NCBI GenBank assembly: GCA_038659295.1 | Contig: JASNGC010000002.1 | Location: 496,001 to 560,000, forward strand | Direction: 5' to 3' | From: Enterocytospora artemiae | Lineage: Eukaryota > Microsporidia | Length of the DNA stretch: 64,000 nucleotides | Part shown: piece after piece, positions 19,943-29,035 of the stretch | Numbering within the stretch: position 1 is the first letter of the stretch | Layout of the letters: every line of letters begins with the position of its first letter | Made by a program: the position numbers and the translations under genes | The notes under the pieces: model-generated | The model's database searches: none | What the model saw: only the letters and a program-made list of their open reading frames with translations | What the model was told of the DNA's origin: nothing

Positions 19943-20770
19943 ATGAGTATCCATTTCAACAAAACCGAGGGACAGCATATTTTAAAAAACCATGGATTAA
20001 TTGATACAATAATACAGAAAGCTAAAATAAAGCATACGGACACGGTCATAGAGATTGGGGCGGGAACTGGGAGTATCACGATCAAATTGCTGCAGAAAGC
20101 AAAAAAAGTAATAGCCTATGAAAATGACAAGAAATTGTGTCGGGAGCTGCTTGGTCGTGTTAACAAATTTCCGGAATTAAAAAATAAGCTGGAGTTGATT
20201 CAGGGTGATGTTCTGTTTTATGATTTCCCACATTTTGACAAGTGCATCTCAAATATCCCGTTTAATATTAGCTGTCCAGTAATATTGAAGTTAATGACAT
20301 ATCACTTTAAATCAGCCTACATTCTGGTCCAAAAAGAATTTGCAGACCGCTTGGTAGCTCGACCAGGTACCTCGGACTACAGCCGGCTTTCGGTGATAAT
20401 TCAACTACTTTCACAAACTCAGCATGTAATGCGAGTTTCCAAAAATAGCTTTACTCCACCTCCAAAGGTGGACACCTGCTTTGTAAAGATAGAACCAAAG
20501 AACCCTAGGGTTGAGATTAATGTTTTGGAATTTGATAAGATGTTGAAGATATGCTTTGGCAGAAAGAACAAGACGCTTGCAGGCAACTTAAAAGTGCCAC
20601 AGATCTCACATATCATTGAGAAAGTTTTTCCAAACTGTGCTTTCGAAACTGTAGTGGACGAAATAATATCAGCTAGCAATCTGGTGGATGCAAGAACTTC
20701 TAAAATGGACGTCGAAGATTTCTTAACACTTCTACTGGAGTTTAAAAAAAGGAATATCCATTTCGAATAG
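19943..20770 (+). CDS. DIM1: 18S rRNA dimethyladenosine transferase (DIM1/KsgA)
   Basis: SAM-dependent methyltransferase that dimethylates two adjacent adenines in the 3' terminal hairpin of small-subunit rRNA; it is also required for pre-rRNA processing. Motif I is VIEIGAGTGSITI (residues 35-47). The target-base motif is NIPF (104-107) where most relatives have NIPY or NLPY. The C-terminal part has FTPPPKVDTCFVKI and CFGRKNKTLAGNL, typical of the family. At 275 residues it is the usual core length. The start is the ATG at 19943, giving MSIHFNKTEGQHIL; the frame extends 35 codons upstream only from TTG. It lacks CCC but has AAAAATTTTC upstream. Confidence 0.93.
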   Translation: MSIHFNKTEGQHILKNHGLIDTIIQKAKIKHTDTVIEIGAGTGSITIKLLQKAKKVIAYENDKKLCRELLGRVNKFPELKNKLELIQGDVLFYDFPHFDKCISNIPFNISCPVILKLMTYHFKSAYILVQKEFADRLVARPGTSDYSRLSVIIQLLSQTQHVMRVSKNSFTPPPKVDTCFVKIEPKNPRVEINVLEFDKMLKICFGRKNKTLAGNLKVPQISHIIEKVFPNCAFETVVDEIISASNLVDARTSKMDVEDFLTLLLEFKKRNIHFE

Positions 20771-20881
20771 ACCTATCGATCTAGTGAAAAACAGAGATAA
20801 CAGTAAATCACTATCTAACTTGACATGTCCAACGGTTAATCAAAAATACTTGTGTTTTTAAAAATTTAATTTCTTACCTAT

Positions 20882-21607
20882 CTATTCAAAAAGCTGCCTT
20901 AACCTGCGTAACTCCTTCTCTCCAGCAGGTTTTCCCTTATTTTCGATAAGGATTCTTTTCAGTCCCTTTACATCTATAAAGGGCACCCATCTCATAACCT
21001 TTAAAAGTGGGAGTTTACTATGGTCTCTAAATTGGTATATACGCTTTGTATTTGTGGTAGCCAGTATAAAATGATGTGGATTTGTGTCTCCCAGAATTTG
21101 TGAATAGCAATCATGCGCACTTTTCTTATCTTTTGTGGGAGAGTCATGGTGTTCCAGCTTCGCGCAACCATCAGTATCATCTACATGATTTTTATCTGCC
21201 TCGTCCATGGAATTTGCATTTTTATCATTAGAAGCTATTGGATTCCTGCGGTGACTACTACATTTGATTATTTCACATTGGCCAGAAAAATCTGCTCCAG
21301 TCAAGCTGCCATCCACCCCAAAGGATCTCAGGCTATTTTTATAGTCTTTACCTCCACTTTCTGAGTTACTCCCTTTTCTACTAAGCTCCTTTTCTACAAA
21401 CATCCTATATTTATCATACTCACACTTCGGGATGAAATACTTGGGATAGTCTTGCAAAGTATCCTTTAGAACACCAACTCCATTCTCTAGAGAGTTAATT
21501 GTCCGGATAAAAGAACTATCGACCAATATTTGAAATGGCTTACGGAATCCATTGGACAAAAGCACCTTGATAGAGTGTTTATTTTGTCGAATCCGCTCCT
21601 TTTTCAT
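20882..21607 (-). CDS. UTP23: UTP23-like PIN-fold processome protein
   Basis: Likely UTP23 (or related FCF1), a PIN-fold protein of the small-subunit processome. The N terminus NKHSIKVLLSNGFRKPFQIL matches the UTP23 lead-in, and VDSSFIRT is the first PIN strand region. The C-terminal half HFILATTNTKRIYQF to LPLLKVMRWVPFIDV matches the final PIN strands. The centre (about residues 75-165) is expanded by Ser/Asp/Lys-rich low complexity, with scattered Cys/His (CEIIKCSSHRR, HDCYSQ) where UTP23 binds zinc. At 241 residues it is near family size. CCCC lies at -6 to -9 from the ATG. UTP23 rather than FCF1 is favoured by the Cys/His residues, with moderate certainty. Confidence 0.72.
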   Translation of the reverse strand: MKKERIRQNKHSIKVLLSNGFRKPFQILVDSSFIRTINSLENGVGVLKDTLQDYPKYFIPKCEYDKYRMFVEKELSRKGSNSESGGKDYKNSLRSFGVDGSLTGADFSGQCEIIKCSSHRRNPIASNDKNANSMDEADKNHVDDTDGCAKLEHHDSPTKDKKSAHDCYSQILGDTNPHHFILATTNTKRIYQFRDHSKLPLLKVMRWVPFIDVKGLKRILIENKGKPAGEKELRRLRQLFE

Positions 21608-21860
21608 GCAATTGGGGATAAAAAAGCATCTTTTATTGGAATTTAAAAATTTTCAAACAACATCAAATCATTATCTGGATACTTGATTCGTCTGTTTCTG
21701 CAGTATTTCATCAAATAGGCTTATAAATCAAATCTTGATTTTATATCTGCCCAAAACATACTAATTTCTGCACAATGCCATATTCTCTTGCAAATTATAT
21801 TATAAAACCCGAGATAACATCCAGTGTCATAATTGAGATACATAAGCCATTAATATAGCC

Positions 21861-22955
21861 CTAGTTGCTCTTGATTTTCAACTTTTCAAGCAATGAGCAG
21901 GCAATACAAGTGGTACCTGAAGTTGGATGATTGCATCTGTCACACTTAGTAATCCTAGATTCACGAGAAACCATGCTATATTTCGGATTTGTACCCTGTG
22001 TACTGCTAAAGTCCTCTCCAGCCTGGATAATTCGTTCAATTATTCCTGCATCGACATTTTCTAACTCCTTTATTAAGCTTCTTGCGTCTCCCCTAGAAGC
22101 ATTGGGTGAATATGGGCATTCTGTCGAAAAATATTTCAGCTTTTTGAAGTACGCGTATAGAACAATTTCCTGTTGGTAGGAATATTTGAATGGTTTACAA
22201 CGAGGTAATGACAAAACATCTTGGGTGTTTACATTCGTAACTGGTGTTGTATCATTTCCTGTACAACTTGTGCATCTTGTTAGCCTACCTGCATCACCTC
22301 TTAGAATATTTAACAAAACCGTCTCTGCCATATCATCTGCGTTATGTCCAGTAGCTATATAATCAACACCTGTCTCCCTGGCTGCCTCCTCCAATGCTTG
22401 ACGTCGGAACACTCCACAATATGTGCAGTTGCCCTTCTTTCCTATCTTACTTACCACTTTATCCATACTTGTTCCAAATAACTCCTCATATGAAATTAGT
22501 TTGAGACGTAAACCCAGTTCATCCCGGTTGGAGTGAACCATGTCAATAGACTGGTCTCTATAGCCATTTATTCCCTCATCAACACACAGTAGAACAAGTT
22601 CTAGACCGTAGTTGTGGCGGATATTTAATAGATGAAGGATGTGTGCAAGAACAGTAGAATCTTTACCCCCACTAATTCCTATACCTACCTTTATGGGATT
22701 TGATGGTTCTACATTGGGGGATGAGTCAATACTGCTCATAACTGATTCACGGTTGTGTGTGGATTTATTCGAGGTGGTGTTGTGTAACTTTCCTTCTTTT
22801 TTCCGATTAACTATACCAAACATATTATTACTAACTATACACTCATGAATATCATTTTCAAACAAATTATAGAAACATTCCTTACAGACTTTCACCCTAT
22901 TCCTCGATCGAACAACGACTGCTCGTTTTGAATAGCATTTTTCACAGTTTGACAT
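21861..22955 (-). CDS. NCS6: Cytoplasmic tRNA 2-thiolation protein 1 (NCS6/CTU1)
   Basis: Catalytic subunit that thiolates wobble U34 of Lys, Glu and Gln tRNAs, using sulfur carried by the URM1 pathway and working with NCS2/CTU2. The N terminus has paired CxxC knuckles (CEKC, CKEC). The ATP-binding PP-loop is GIGISGGKDSTVLAH, residues 91-105. CTYCGVFRRQALEEAA and ATGHNADDMAETVLLN are diagnostic, as is the C-terminal zinc module CDRCNHP then CIAC. At 364 residues it is normal for the family. A polar insert at about 52-85 precedes the PP-loop. CCCC lies just upstream of the ATG. Confidence 0.95.
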   Translation of the reverse strand: MSNCEKCYSKRAVVVRSRNRVKVCKECFYNLFENDIHECIVSNNMFGIVNRKKEGKLHNTTSNKSTHNRESVMSSIDSSPNVEPSNPIKVGIGISGGKDSTVLAHILHLLNIRHNYGLELVLLCVDEGINGYRDQSIDMVHSNRDELGLRLKLISYEELFGTSMDKVVSKIGKKGNCTYCGVFRRQALEEAARETGVDYIATGHNADDMAETVLLNILRGDAGRLTRCTSCTGNDTTPVTNVNTQDVLSLPRCKPFKYSYQQEIVLYAYFKKLKYFSTECPYSPNASRGDARSLIKELENVDAGIIERIIQAGEDFSSTQGTNPKYSMVSRESRITKCDRCNHPTSGTTCIACSLLEKLKIKSN

Positions 22956-23079
22956 TCTTGGGGATACTTAAAACACAATTCTATAAAAATGGCAAAACAC
23001 GCCAAACAAACTATTTATATACCCCGCTGGATGCATTATTGATAATAGCATCTAATGTATTTTTATCTTTACCCATCAA

Positions 23080-23868
23080 ATGCATACCAATCTTATCCAT
23101 AACTTGATGCTATTGCGCATATTCTCAATATCAGGGTTTTATGCAATTTATAGAAATATTGATATAATAGCAAATTTCATAGAAAGTAACTTCCACACTC
23201 TATTTTATGAATATACCTTACAACTCTATGGTCTTGGTTACTGGAGCAAACCGATCGCAAGTATTTCTGTGAAGTTTCGCAGAATTCGCATGCTGTGGAA
23301 ATCATATGCCGTAATTATTCTTTTTATCTCAATGGTTTTGCCAATTTCAAAGTATTTTACCGGTGAAGAGAATGTAATGATCAAGATACTCCTGCTCCAG
23401 ACAATTTTTCTAGTAGACTCTGTAGGAACAAGTATTTGTAAAAGTAATATATTTTTGGACAGGAAGAATTGTGAGGAATTCGGGAACAACGGAGTCTACG
23501 CTATGTATTCAGGAAAGAATATCAATGAAACAGAAATTTTGCCTATGGAGTTAGCACAGATAATCTCTACACCATCTACTCCAAACTCCATACTATCTTC
23601 AATTTCATATGTTTTAGGAATGCTACTAATTCTTTCGACTATCAAGGATGACTTACACACATCACTTCTGCTTATGATAGGAATACTGGTTTATCAGATT
23701 TTTCCAAAAATTCTAGATAGGAAGCATATTTGCGAGAGCGACTATTGTACATATCTAATTGCAGGAGTTATTCTTGGTGGAATATTTTTAATAGATAGAT
23801 GGGTATTCTTGATATCGTTCAATTTGGGGCTGTTTATAACATTTTCCCTAAGGTTCATCCTACAATAA
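23080..23868 (+). CDS. Hypothetical multi-pass membrane protein
   Basis: A 262-residue protein with about six hydrophobic spans (for example near residues 72-92, 100-118, 170-192, 196-212 and 225-260) and a short lumenal-looking loop containing Cys and Asn residues at about 120-160. No family is recognised. It could be an ER enzyme or transporter, but no catalytic motif is seen. The ATG follows ACCC with a five-base gap, supporting the start. It is divergent from NCS6 across about 125 bases. Confidence 0.6.
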   Translation: MHTNLIHNLMLLRIFSISGFYAIYRNIDIIANFIESNFHTLFYEYTLQLYGLGYWSKPIASISVKFRRIRMLWKSYAVIILFISMVLPISKYFTGEENVMIKILLLQTIFLVDSVGTSICKSNIFLDRKNCEEFGNNGVYAMYSGKNINETEILPMELAQIISTPSTPNSILSSISYVLGMLLILSTIKDDLHTSLLLMIGILVYQIFPKILDRKHICESDYCTYLIAGVILGGIFLIDRWVFLISFNLGLFITFSLRFILQ

Positions 23869-24038
23869 ATCCTGCTTAAAACATCATTTATTAAATATGT
23901 CGAAAGATGAAACTATTTTGTAGCATCATAAAGAGTTTTAATGACATTGCCACACTTGGTTAGATAAGTCTAAGTAAAATAGAAAACTTTTCTTTCGATA
24001 ACTTCTATTAAAAGAATTAACTAAACTCCCTTGTAGAA

Positions 24039-24635
24039 ATGGTTCAAATTCTCGATATTTCTTCTTCAAACAATTCCAGCACAATCAAAAGTGTGTTAAA
24101 TGGCTCGGAAGAAACTGTATGGTGCAGCAACGGTTCTCCAAACACTGAAATAACTATAAAGTTGGGTGGATTTGTCAAATTTGTTGAAGTGGAATTCCAG
24201 AAAGGATTCCATGGCAAAATAGTAGATATATTTATAATGGAGCAAAAAAAGGAAAGTTGCAGCCAAGAAGTTGGCACCATTGGAAAAGAGTCGGAGATTT
24301 TTGAGTATACAGGGAACCGCAATGTCGACAGGGCTAGAAAATTACTTGGTAGAGCTAAGCAATGCCTTGAGGTTGCAAATATAGAAGTAGAAAAGGCAAA
24401 AAACACCTTGGACAAAGGTAAAAATATTCTGGTGGGGCCAGAGAATACCAATCAGAACAATGCTGTGTCCAGCTCCGAAGTGGGATTAAGGTTATTCAGT
24501 ACATTAAAACCGTCCAAATCGGATTCAAACATACATGTTGCCTTGAATAAGCATCTACAGCAATTAGTGATGAAATTTAGAGAATGCTACGACATTCACA
24601 ATAGAATATACATATACAAAATCTGTGTTGAATAA
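24039..24635 (+). CDS. NR2C2AP-like galactose-binding-fold protein with helical insertion
   Basis: A 198-residue protein. Residues 1-70 match the start of the NR2C2AP (TRA16) family, a F5/8-type C or galactose-binding beta-sandwich: SSVLN-like TIKSVLNGSEETVWCS, then LGGFVKFVEVEFQKGFHGK. The last 25 residues match its final strands (VMKFRECYDIHNRIYIYK, like the family's ATDFFGRVVIYHLRV). Between them sits an insertion of roughly 85-95 residues, including a heptad-like helix (ARKLLGRAKQCLEVANIEVE) and a polar Asn/Ser tail. CCC lies at 24028-24030, nine bases before the ATG. Cellular role is unknown; relatives are small and soluble. The match is by pattern and needs a profile search. Confidence 0.7.
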   Translation: MVQILDISSSNNSSTIKSVLNGSEETVWCSNGSPNTEITIKLGGFVKFVEVEFQKGFHGKIVDIFIMEQKKESCSQEVGTIGKESEIFEYTGNRNVDRARKLLGRAKQCLEVANIEVEKAKNTLDKGKNILVGPENTNQNNAVSSSEVGLRLFSTLKPSKSDSNIHVALNKHLQQLVMKFRECYDIHNRIYIYKICVE

Positions 24636-24843
24636 ATGGTAGCAATTGCTGAAGAAAAGTTATTAAGTCAGCCTTGGCCAATTGTTGGTGTTTTCCAGAA
24701 TATAGAGTTTGAAATCATAATGTCTATGTAGAAGTTAAGGGCATAATACAATGCTGTATGCCAGTGTTAGATAGCCAAAACAAATCATGTTGTTTGAGAT
24801 CTAAATCTTAGCAGTTTTTTCCTTCCACTTTTTTAACCCCAAA

Positions 24844-25389
24844 ATGTTTTTCCTATTTCTTTGCAGTTTGGTTGCCAGACACATACAAATTGAGCCACAG
24901 GGTACTTTAAAGTTTTATGAAGAAACAAGCCGGAATCAGCTCTTTAAGCTAATTTATGACTCCCGTAATAGATGTCTCCTCACATTGACAGACCCTAGTG
25001 GTAGGCTAATCACTTCTTCTGACAGCTATTCAGGTGTGTTTCATACCAAAATACAAGCGGATGGATTGGTCAAAATCGAGGTTAAGAATCTGTCAAAAAG
25101 CAAGTGTAAATTTAGTTATAAGCTCCCGAATGTAGATACTGAGGTCGCGGGATTTTTGGGGTATGTTGGTGACACCGATTTTGTCGGTGAGTTGACTAGA
25201 ATACTTGACAGGGTTGTTGATAAACAGAAGGAGTATATTGAGTCCACGCTAAATAATCAGGAAGCTATTATCACTTCTAGAAGATGGATACGACTCTTGA
25301 TTCTGGGCGAATTAATTTTGACAGGTGTGGCTGCCTATGCAATGCATAAGGATTTTGTTGGTGTGTTCGAGAAAAAGGCAAAGCTATAA
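24844..25389 (+). CDS. p24/emp24 family ER-Golgi cargo receptor
   Basis: Type I membrane protein of the early secretory pathway that selects cargo into COPII/COPI vesicles. An N-terminal signal peptide (MFFLFLCSLVARH) is followed by a GOLD domain (about 15-100) with FYEETSRNQLFKLIY and a pair of cysteines (CLLTLTDPSG, KSKCKFSY). A membrane-proximal coiled region (about 112-150) leads into one membrane span (RLLILGELILTGVAAYAM). The short cytoplasmic tail ends FEKKAKL, with a COPI-binding-like lysine pair. At 181 residues it is slightly short for the family. CCCC directly precedes AAATG. Confidence 0.88.
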   Translation: MFFLFLCSLVARHIQIEPQGTLKFYEETSRNQLFKLIYDSRNRCLLTLTDPSGRLITSSDSYSGVFHTKIQADGLVKIEVKNLSKSKCKFSYKLPNVDTEVAGFLGYVGDTDFVGELTRILDRVVDKQKEYIESTLNNQEAIITSRRWIRLLILGELILTGVAAYAMHKDFVGVFEKKAKL

Positions 25390-25618
25390 AGAAGATAATA
25401 AACATTGTATTGTTCTGCTTTGAAAGTTTGAATTATTTATTTTTTCATGGAAGCAATTACTTTTTAAATTAATCAAATCCAACAACCTCTCCGAAAATCC
25501 TATGTTACTATGTGACAGACACAACTGACTGGCCAAGACTTTTTTACAAGTCAACTGCACAAACCTTTAAGGGAGTATTCTAAATTTGACTAAAAAACAT
25601 CAGGAATTCCAACAAAAT

Positions 25619-26326
25619 TTATTGCCTTGATTTTCTTTCTTCAAACAATCTGACGATTTTGTCAACAGTCTCTTCTAGCGTTAGTTCATCATTTTCAATA
25701 CAAATAGCATCAGGGGCCTTTTTAAGGGGACCATGTGTTCTATGAATGTCTGCGTAATCTCTTTCTTCTATGTCTTTGAGAATTTCATCAAAATTTGCGG
25801 CTGAGGTTTGCTTTGCACGTCTCTCTGCTCTAGTTGTGGCACTAGCAGTTATAAATATCTTCAGAAACGCGTTTGGAAAAACCACAGTCCCAATGTCCCT
25901 ACCATCAATAACAAGCCCACAGTCTTCCATCTCATTCACCTTAAACTGGATAGAATGAACCTTTTCTCTTACATACAGGATCTTTGCCAAAAGTCCAACA
26001 CTTTTGTCGATGGTTGGAGTTCGAAGATATTCTGTGATATTGGAAAATTCGCCAGATTGATTTTTGCATAATTTAGAATAGATTTGCCCTTTATCAAATC
26101 GTATTTCCAGGTCCTCAACAAACCTTCTTAGCTCCGTCGATTCTTCTGGGGGAACAATATCAAATTTTTTAATAACCATATATGTTAATGCTCTGTACAA
26201 CATTCCAGAATCTAATCTGGCAAACCCTAGTCGTTTAGCTACCATTTCTGCAGCAGTACTCTTTCCACTCGCAGCAGGTCCATCTATGGTAATTCTATAT
26301 TTTTTTTCTTGAGCAGGTATAGCCAT
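25619..26326 (-). CDS. cmk: Cytidylate kinase, bacterial (Cmk) type
   Basis: Transfers phosphate from ATP to CMP or dCMP, feeding CTP and dCTP pools. The P-loop is IDGPAASGKST (residues 14-24), followed by ARLDSGMLYRALTY, which binds CMP in Cmk. VIDGRDIGTVVFPNA is the diagnostic Cmk motif, and the lid is RAERRAKQ followed by DIEERDYADIHRTHGPLKKAPDAI. This is the bacterial Cmk architecture (235 residues) rather than the usual eukaryotic UMP-CMP kinase of the adenylate-kinase branch. No atypical base usage is obvious, so if acquired by transfer it is old and ameliorated. The start is the ATG at 26326, nine bases from CCC; a GTG-initiated longer frame is rejected. Confidence 0.92.
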   Translation of the reverse strand: MAIPAQEKKYRITIDGPAASGKSTAAEMVAKRLGFARLDSGMLYRALTYMVIKKFDIVPPEESTELRRFVEDLEIRFDKGQIYSKLCKNQSGEFSNITEYLRTPTIDKSVGLLAKILYVREKVHSIQFKVNEMEDCGLVIDGRDIGTVVFPNAFLKIFITASATTRAERRAKQTSAANFDEILKDIEERDYADIHRTHGPLKKAPDAICIENDELTLEETVDKIVRLFEERKSRQ

Positions 26327-26334
26327 ATTGTTAA

Positions 26335-26337
26335 GGG
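26335..26337 (-). promoter_or_regulatory. CCC start signal of cytidylate kinase
   Basis: Minus-strand CCC eight bases upstream of the ATG at 26326 (CCCTTAACAATATG). Decides the start. Confidence 0.65.
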
Positions 26338-26598
26338 TGAAATGCAGATTTTGCAATTTATTCACAAATAGAAAATAATTTTAAGGAGCCCTGTTATGAT
26401 CCAACCAATTGGTTAGCTAATGTAAGCAATATAATCTATAGACTACTGCTATTTGATTGGTGACTAGAATAAAATTAGTTGTGTTTCACGAGTAAACATT
26501 CTGCTCATCATTTACATCTACCAAGCCAATTTATCTCATCTCAGCAGTTCCTTTCCACATTAAAACATTTTTTATTTTTAACAAAATTTTCCCGTAAA

Positions 26599-27174
26599 AT
26601 GGCCAAGACTTTTGAAGAGGTTTTTGATCTCAAAATTTTCAAAGGTAACCGAATCATTATAAATGAGTTTGAATCTCAAAATTGTAATTTCCTTTTGCTG
26701 GAGATTGTTCGGAGATGGAAGTATTCGATTTTATGTTTTAATGACACGTCTAGCGACATATACAACACCTTTAGATCAAGAAATGTTGATTGCAAGGTGG
26801 ATACCATATATAATTCAGAATTGGGTGGTTCTAAATCGGAGGAAAGTATCCACCCAGGTGCATTCGAAACTAGGATGAATGATTATGTCATTCATGATAA
26901 CATATTCATAAAAAGAATCATTCACGGGATAAGGGATGCCGAGTCATCCCCAAATGATGAATCTCAACGAAATTCAGTGTCTATAAATGTTTTTAGGGCA
27001 GGAACATGCCAATCTTTGGATTATTATGATGCGGACTATATTATCGAAATCAAACCGCTGATAAGTGGCTATACATCTAGTTTGGATGGAACAATACGGG
27101 TACTTAAGCGAAATGAAATTTGTACAGATGTAAAGTATAAAATTACCAAAGATAGGATTGATTACTTTCCTTAA
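26599..27174 (+). CDS. Hypothetical protein, possibly Elongator ELP5/ELP6-like
   Basis: A 191-residue protein. An N-terminal strand-helix pattern (RIIINEFESQNCNFLLLEIV, then ILCFNDTSSDIYNTF and VDTIYNSEL) and a late segment YIIEIKPLISGYTSSLDGTI followed by RVLKRNE resemble the RecA-like fold of the small Elongator subunits ELP5/ELP6. No Walker motif is present, as in those subunits. The match is weak and by eye only. If right, it would act in the same tRNA wobble-uridine pathway as NCS6 4 kb away. CCC lies five bases before the ATG at 26599; a 40-residue upstream extension is rejected as it begins before the CCC signal. Confidence 0.45.
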   Translation: MAKTFEEVFDLKIFKGNRIIINEFESQNCNFLLLEIVRRWKYSILCFNDTSSDIYNTFRSRNVDCKVDTIYNSELGGSKSEESIHPGAFETRMNDYVIHDNIFIKRIIHGIRDAESSPNDESQRNSVSINVFRAGTCQSLDYYDADYIIEIKPLISGYTSSLDGTIRVLKRNEICTDVKYKITKDRIDYFP

Positions 27175-27470
27175 AATCATGTTTTGATAAATAAAATGAA
27201 GATTTATAATAGAGTAACTTGGTTGCAAGAAGCATATTATCATTTATGAGCAGAGTTTATTTTAATGCTACACGAAAAACTGTTTTTTGATGTTTGGAGG
27301 ATGAGTTCTTTTTTTATAAATAATAGATAAGGTATGTCATTGAGATAACGTACTGCAGCCTCATATTACAATTTTATTTGGTGGACACTACAGAAGTTTG
27401 TGTCTAGTTCATTTGACTTAATATCCTACGGCTTTAAAAATAATGAAGTTTATGTATTCATTCCCCAATA

Positions 27471-27734
27471 ATGGGCGACAAAAAGATAAATTTACAAGAT
27501 GCAAGTATTCAAATTCGAATATTAAAGGCACTCGAGGATATTAGGCCATTTGGGCCTCTAAAGCGATTTAAAATGATCAAAATCCTGAGGAACTTAAAAC
27601 AGCCCAATGCTCTTACCGCAGCAAATATATGGAAATTTTTAGAAGATGAGTTTGATTTCCAAGAGTATGATGATATAGAAACAGTCAAATTCATTTCTGA
27701 TGAAGCATACTTTAATGAAATCTTTGATGGATAG
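27471..27734 (+). CDS. EAF7: EAF7/MRGBP-like NuA4 (TINTIN) subunit
   Basis: An 87-residue protein matching the core of the CT20/EAF7/MRGBP family, a subunit of the NuA4 acetyltransferase and its TINTIN module, which bridges to the chromodomain protein EAF3/MRG15. Matching features are the N-terminal helix IQIRILKALEDIRPFGPLKR, then FKMIKILRNLK (family HFHMICI), and the helix TAANIWKFLEDEFDFQEYDD (family VIWDHLSTMYDM). It is reduced to the domain alone and lacks the acidic tail of yeast Eaf7. CCCC lies five bases before the ATG. Small size makes this a moderate call. Confidence 0.7.
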   Translation: MGDKKINLQDASIQIRILKALEDIRPFGPLKRFKMIKILRNLKQPNALTAANIWKFLEDEFDFQEYDDIETVKFISDEAYFNEIFDG

Positions 27735-27824
27735 GCCAAGCTATTAAAAATGAATAATAAACTTTAGCAAACGAAAAAGAAATTCTCTATATTTCCAAAC
27801 ATTAGAAATTATTTGTTCCCAAAA

Positions 27825-28748
27825 ATGAAAACTTTGTTTGCAAATCCCACTACCTCATTAGTATACCATGTGGCTGCAATCTACATTTTGTTCATTTTAA
27901 ACAGTATTTTTCAGGAGAAGCTTGCAACAAACTGCAGTGGCAAAGGTAAAAAGTTCCCATTCCCGTATTTTCTCATTTTAATCCAGTCGTTAGCCAATCT
28001 CTTGCTAAGTAGAGGAACAGATAAAAGACTAAATCTTAGATTACTATTATACTACACACTACTTGCCTTCTTGAATATTATGAACAGTAGTATCTCTTAT
28101 TACAGCCTGAGTTACATGGAGTATCCGTCTCTTCTAATCACAAAATCATGCAAACTGCTGCCCATAGCTATTTGCAAATACACAATATTTAACCAAAAGC
28201 AATCAAAGATTCAGATCATTTCAATTATTCTTACTACCGTCAGTGTATTTGCCTTCACTTCAGGTGGGTCGGTATTCATCTCAAAAGCTGGGGTTCCATT
28301 GATCCTTACATCATTATTTTTGGACGGAATAGTAAACTCTCTACAAGATCATATTTTTGAGCAATTTAAGGTATCATCAGCCAACATGATGTTTTACTCA
28401 AACATATTCAGTGTCCTTTTTAGTGCTATCTACATTATTATCACCCGTCAATTCATGCCAATCATTGCATTTTTAATCAAACAAGAAAGTGTTGTTTTTG
28501 ATATTTGTTGCTCCACAATCTTTGGATGTTTTGGTCAAATCCTAATCTATTCAATGCTGAGCAGTCATGGGTCTTTGGTACTGACAACAGTAAATATCAC
28601 AAGAAAAGTTGTTTCAATTTTAATATCCATAGTGTTTTTTGGCCATGGGATTTCGGTTCAACAAATTGTGGGAATCTTTATTCTTGTTGCTGCAATTTGT
28701 GTGGGTATTTCAGGCAAGAAAACAAAATCCAGCCGCTATAAAAAATAA
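27825..28748 (+). CDS. HUT1: HUT1/SLC35B1-type ER nucleotide(-sugar) transporter
   Basis: Drug/metabolite-type transporter of 307 residues with about ten membrane spans. The helix containing YPSLLITKSCKLLPIAICK matches the conserved K-S-C-K-P-x-P motif of the HUT1/SLC35B1 branch, and LDGIVNSLQDHIFEQF matches the DG-x(3)-Q-D/E segment. Family members carry UDP-galactose, or exchange ATP and ADP, across the ER membrane. In a microsporidian, an ER energy or nucleotide role is plausible but not shown. The tail is lysine rich (KKTKSSRYKK). The start is the ATG at 27825, preceded by CCC at 27818-27820; a TTG-initiated frame is rejected. Confidence 0.82.
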   Translation: MKTLFANPTTSLVYHVAAIYILFILNSIFQEKLATNCSGKGKKFPFPYFLILIQSLANLLLSRGTDKRLNLRLLLYYTLLAFLNIMNSSISYYSLSYMEYPSLLITKSCKLLPIAICKYTIFNQKQSKIQIISIILTTVSVFAFTSGGSVFISKAGVPLILTSLFLDGIVNSLQDHIFEQFKVSSANMMFYSNIFSVLFSAIYIIITRQFMPIIAFLIKQESVVFDICCSTIFGCFGQILIYSMLSSHGSLVLTTVNITRKVVSILISIVFFGHGISVQQIVGIFILVAAICVGISGKKTKSSRYKK

Positions 28749-28749
28749 A
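28744..28749 (+). terminator. Poly(A) signal overlapping HUT1 stop
   Basis: AATAAA overlaps the TAA stop at 28746-28748. Confidence 0.5.
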
Positions 28750-29035
28750 TTGGGTATGAAGAGCTCTTTTATTTATTGCATAGTCGTACATTAACTGTAC
28801 TTATAATAGGATTAGATGATTTATTATTAAGACCTTGCTATGGTGTCTTATAATTTAATCACATAGCATAAAATAATCGATTCAAATATCTCTCTAATAT
28901 TCAGTATTTAAAGTATCCCTGCTAATGCACTTTTTATCAGTCTTTCTATTATCTCTCTGATTTGTGGAGATTCTGGATAACTAACCTCAGGCGGTTTTCA
29001 TAAGTTGACTAATCAAATTTGTTTTTTTGCCCCAA

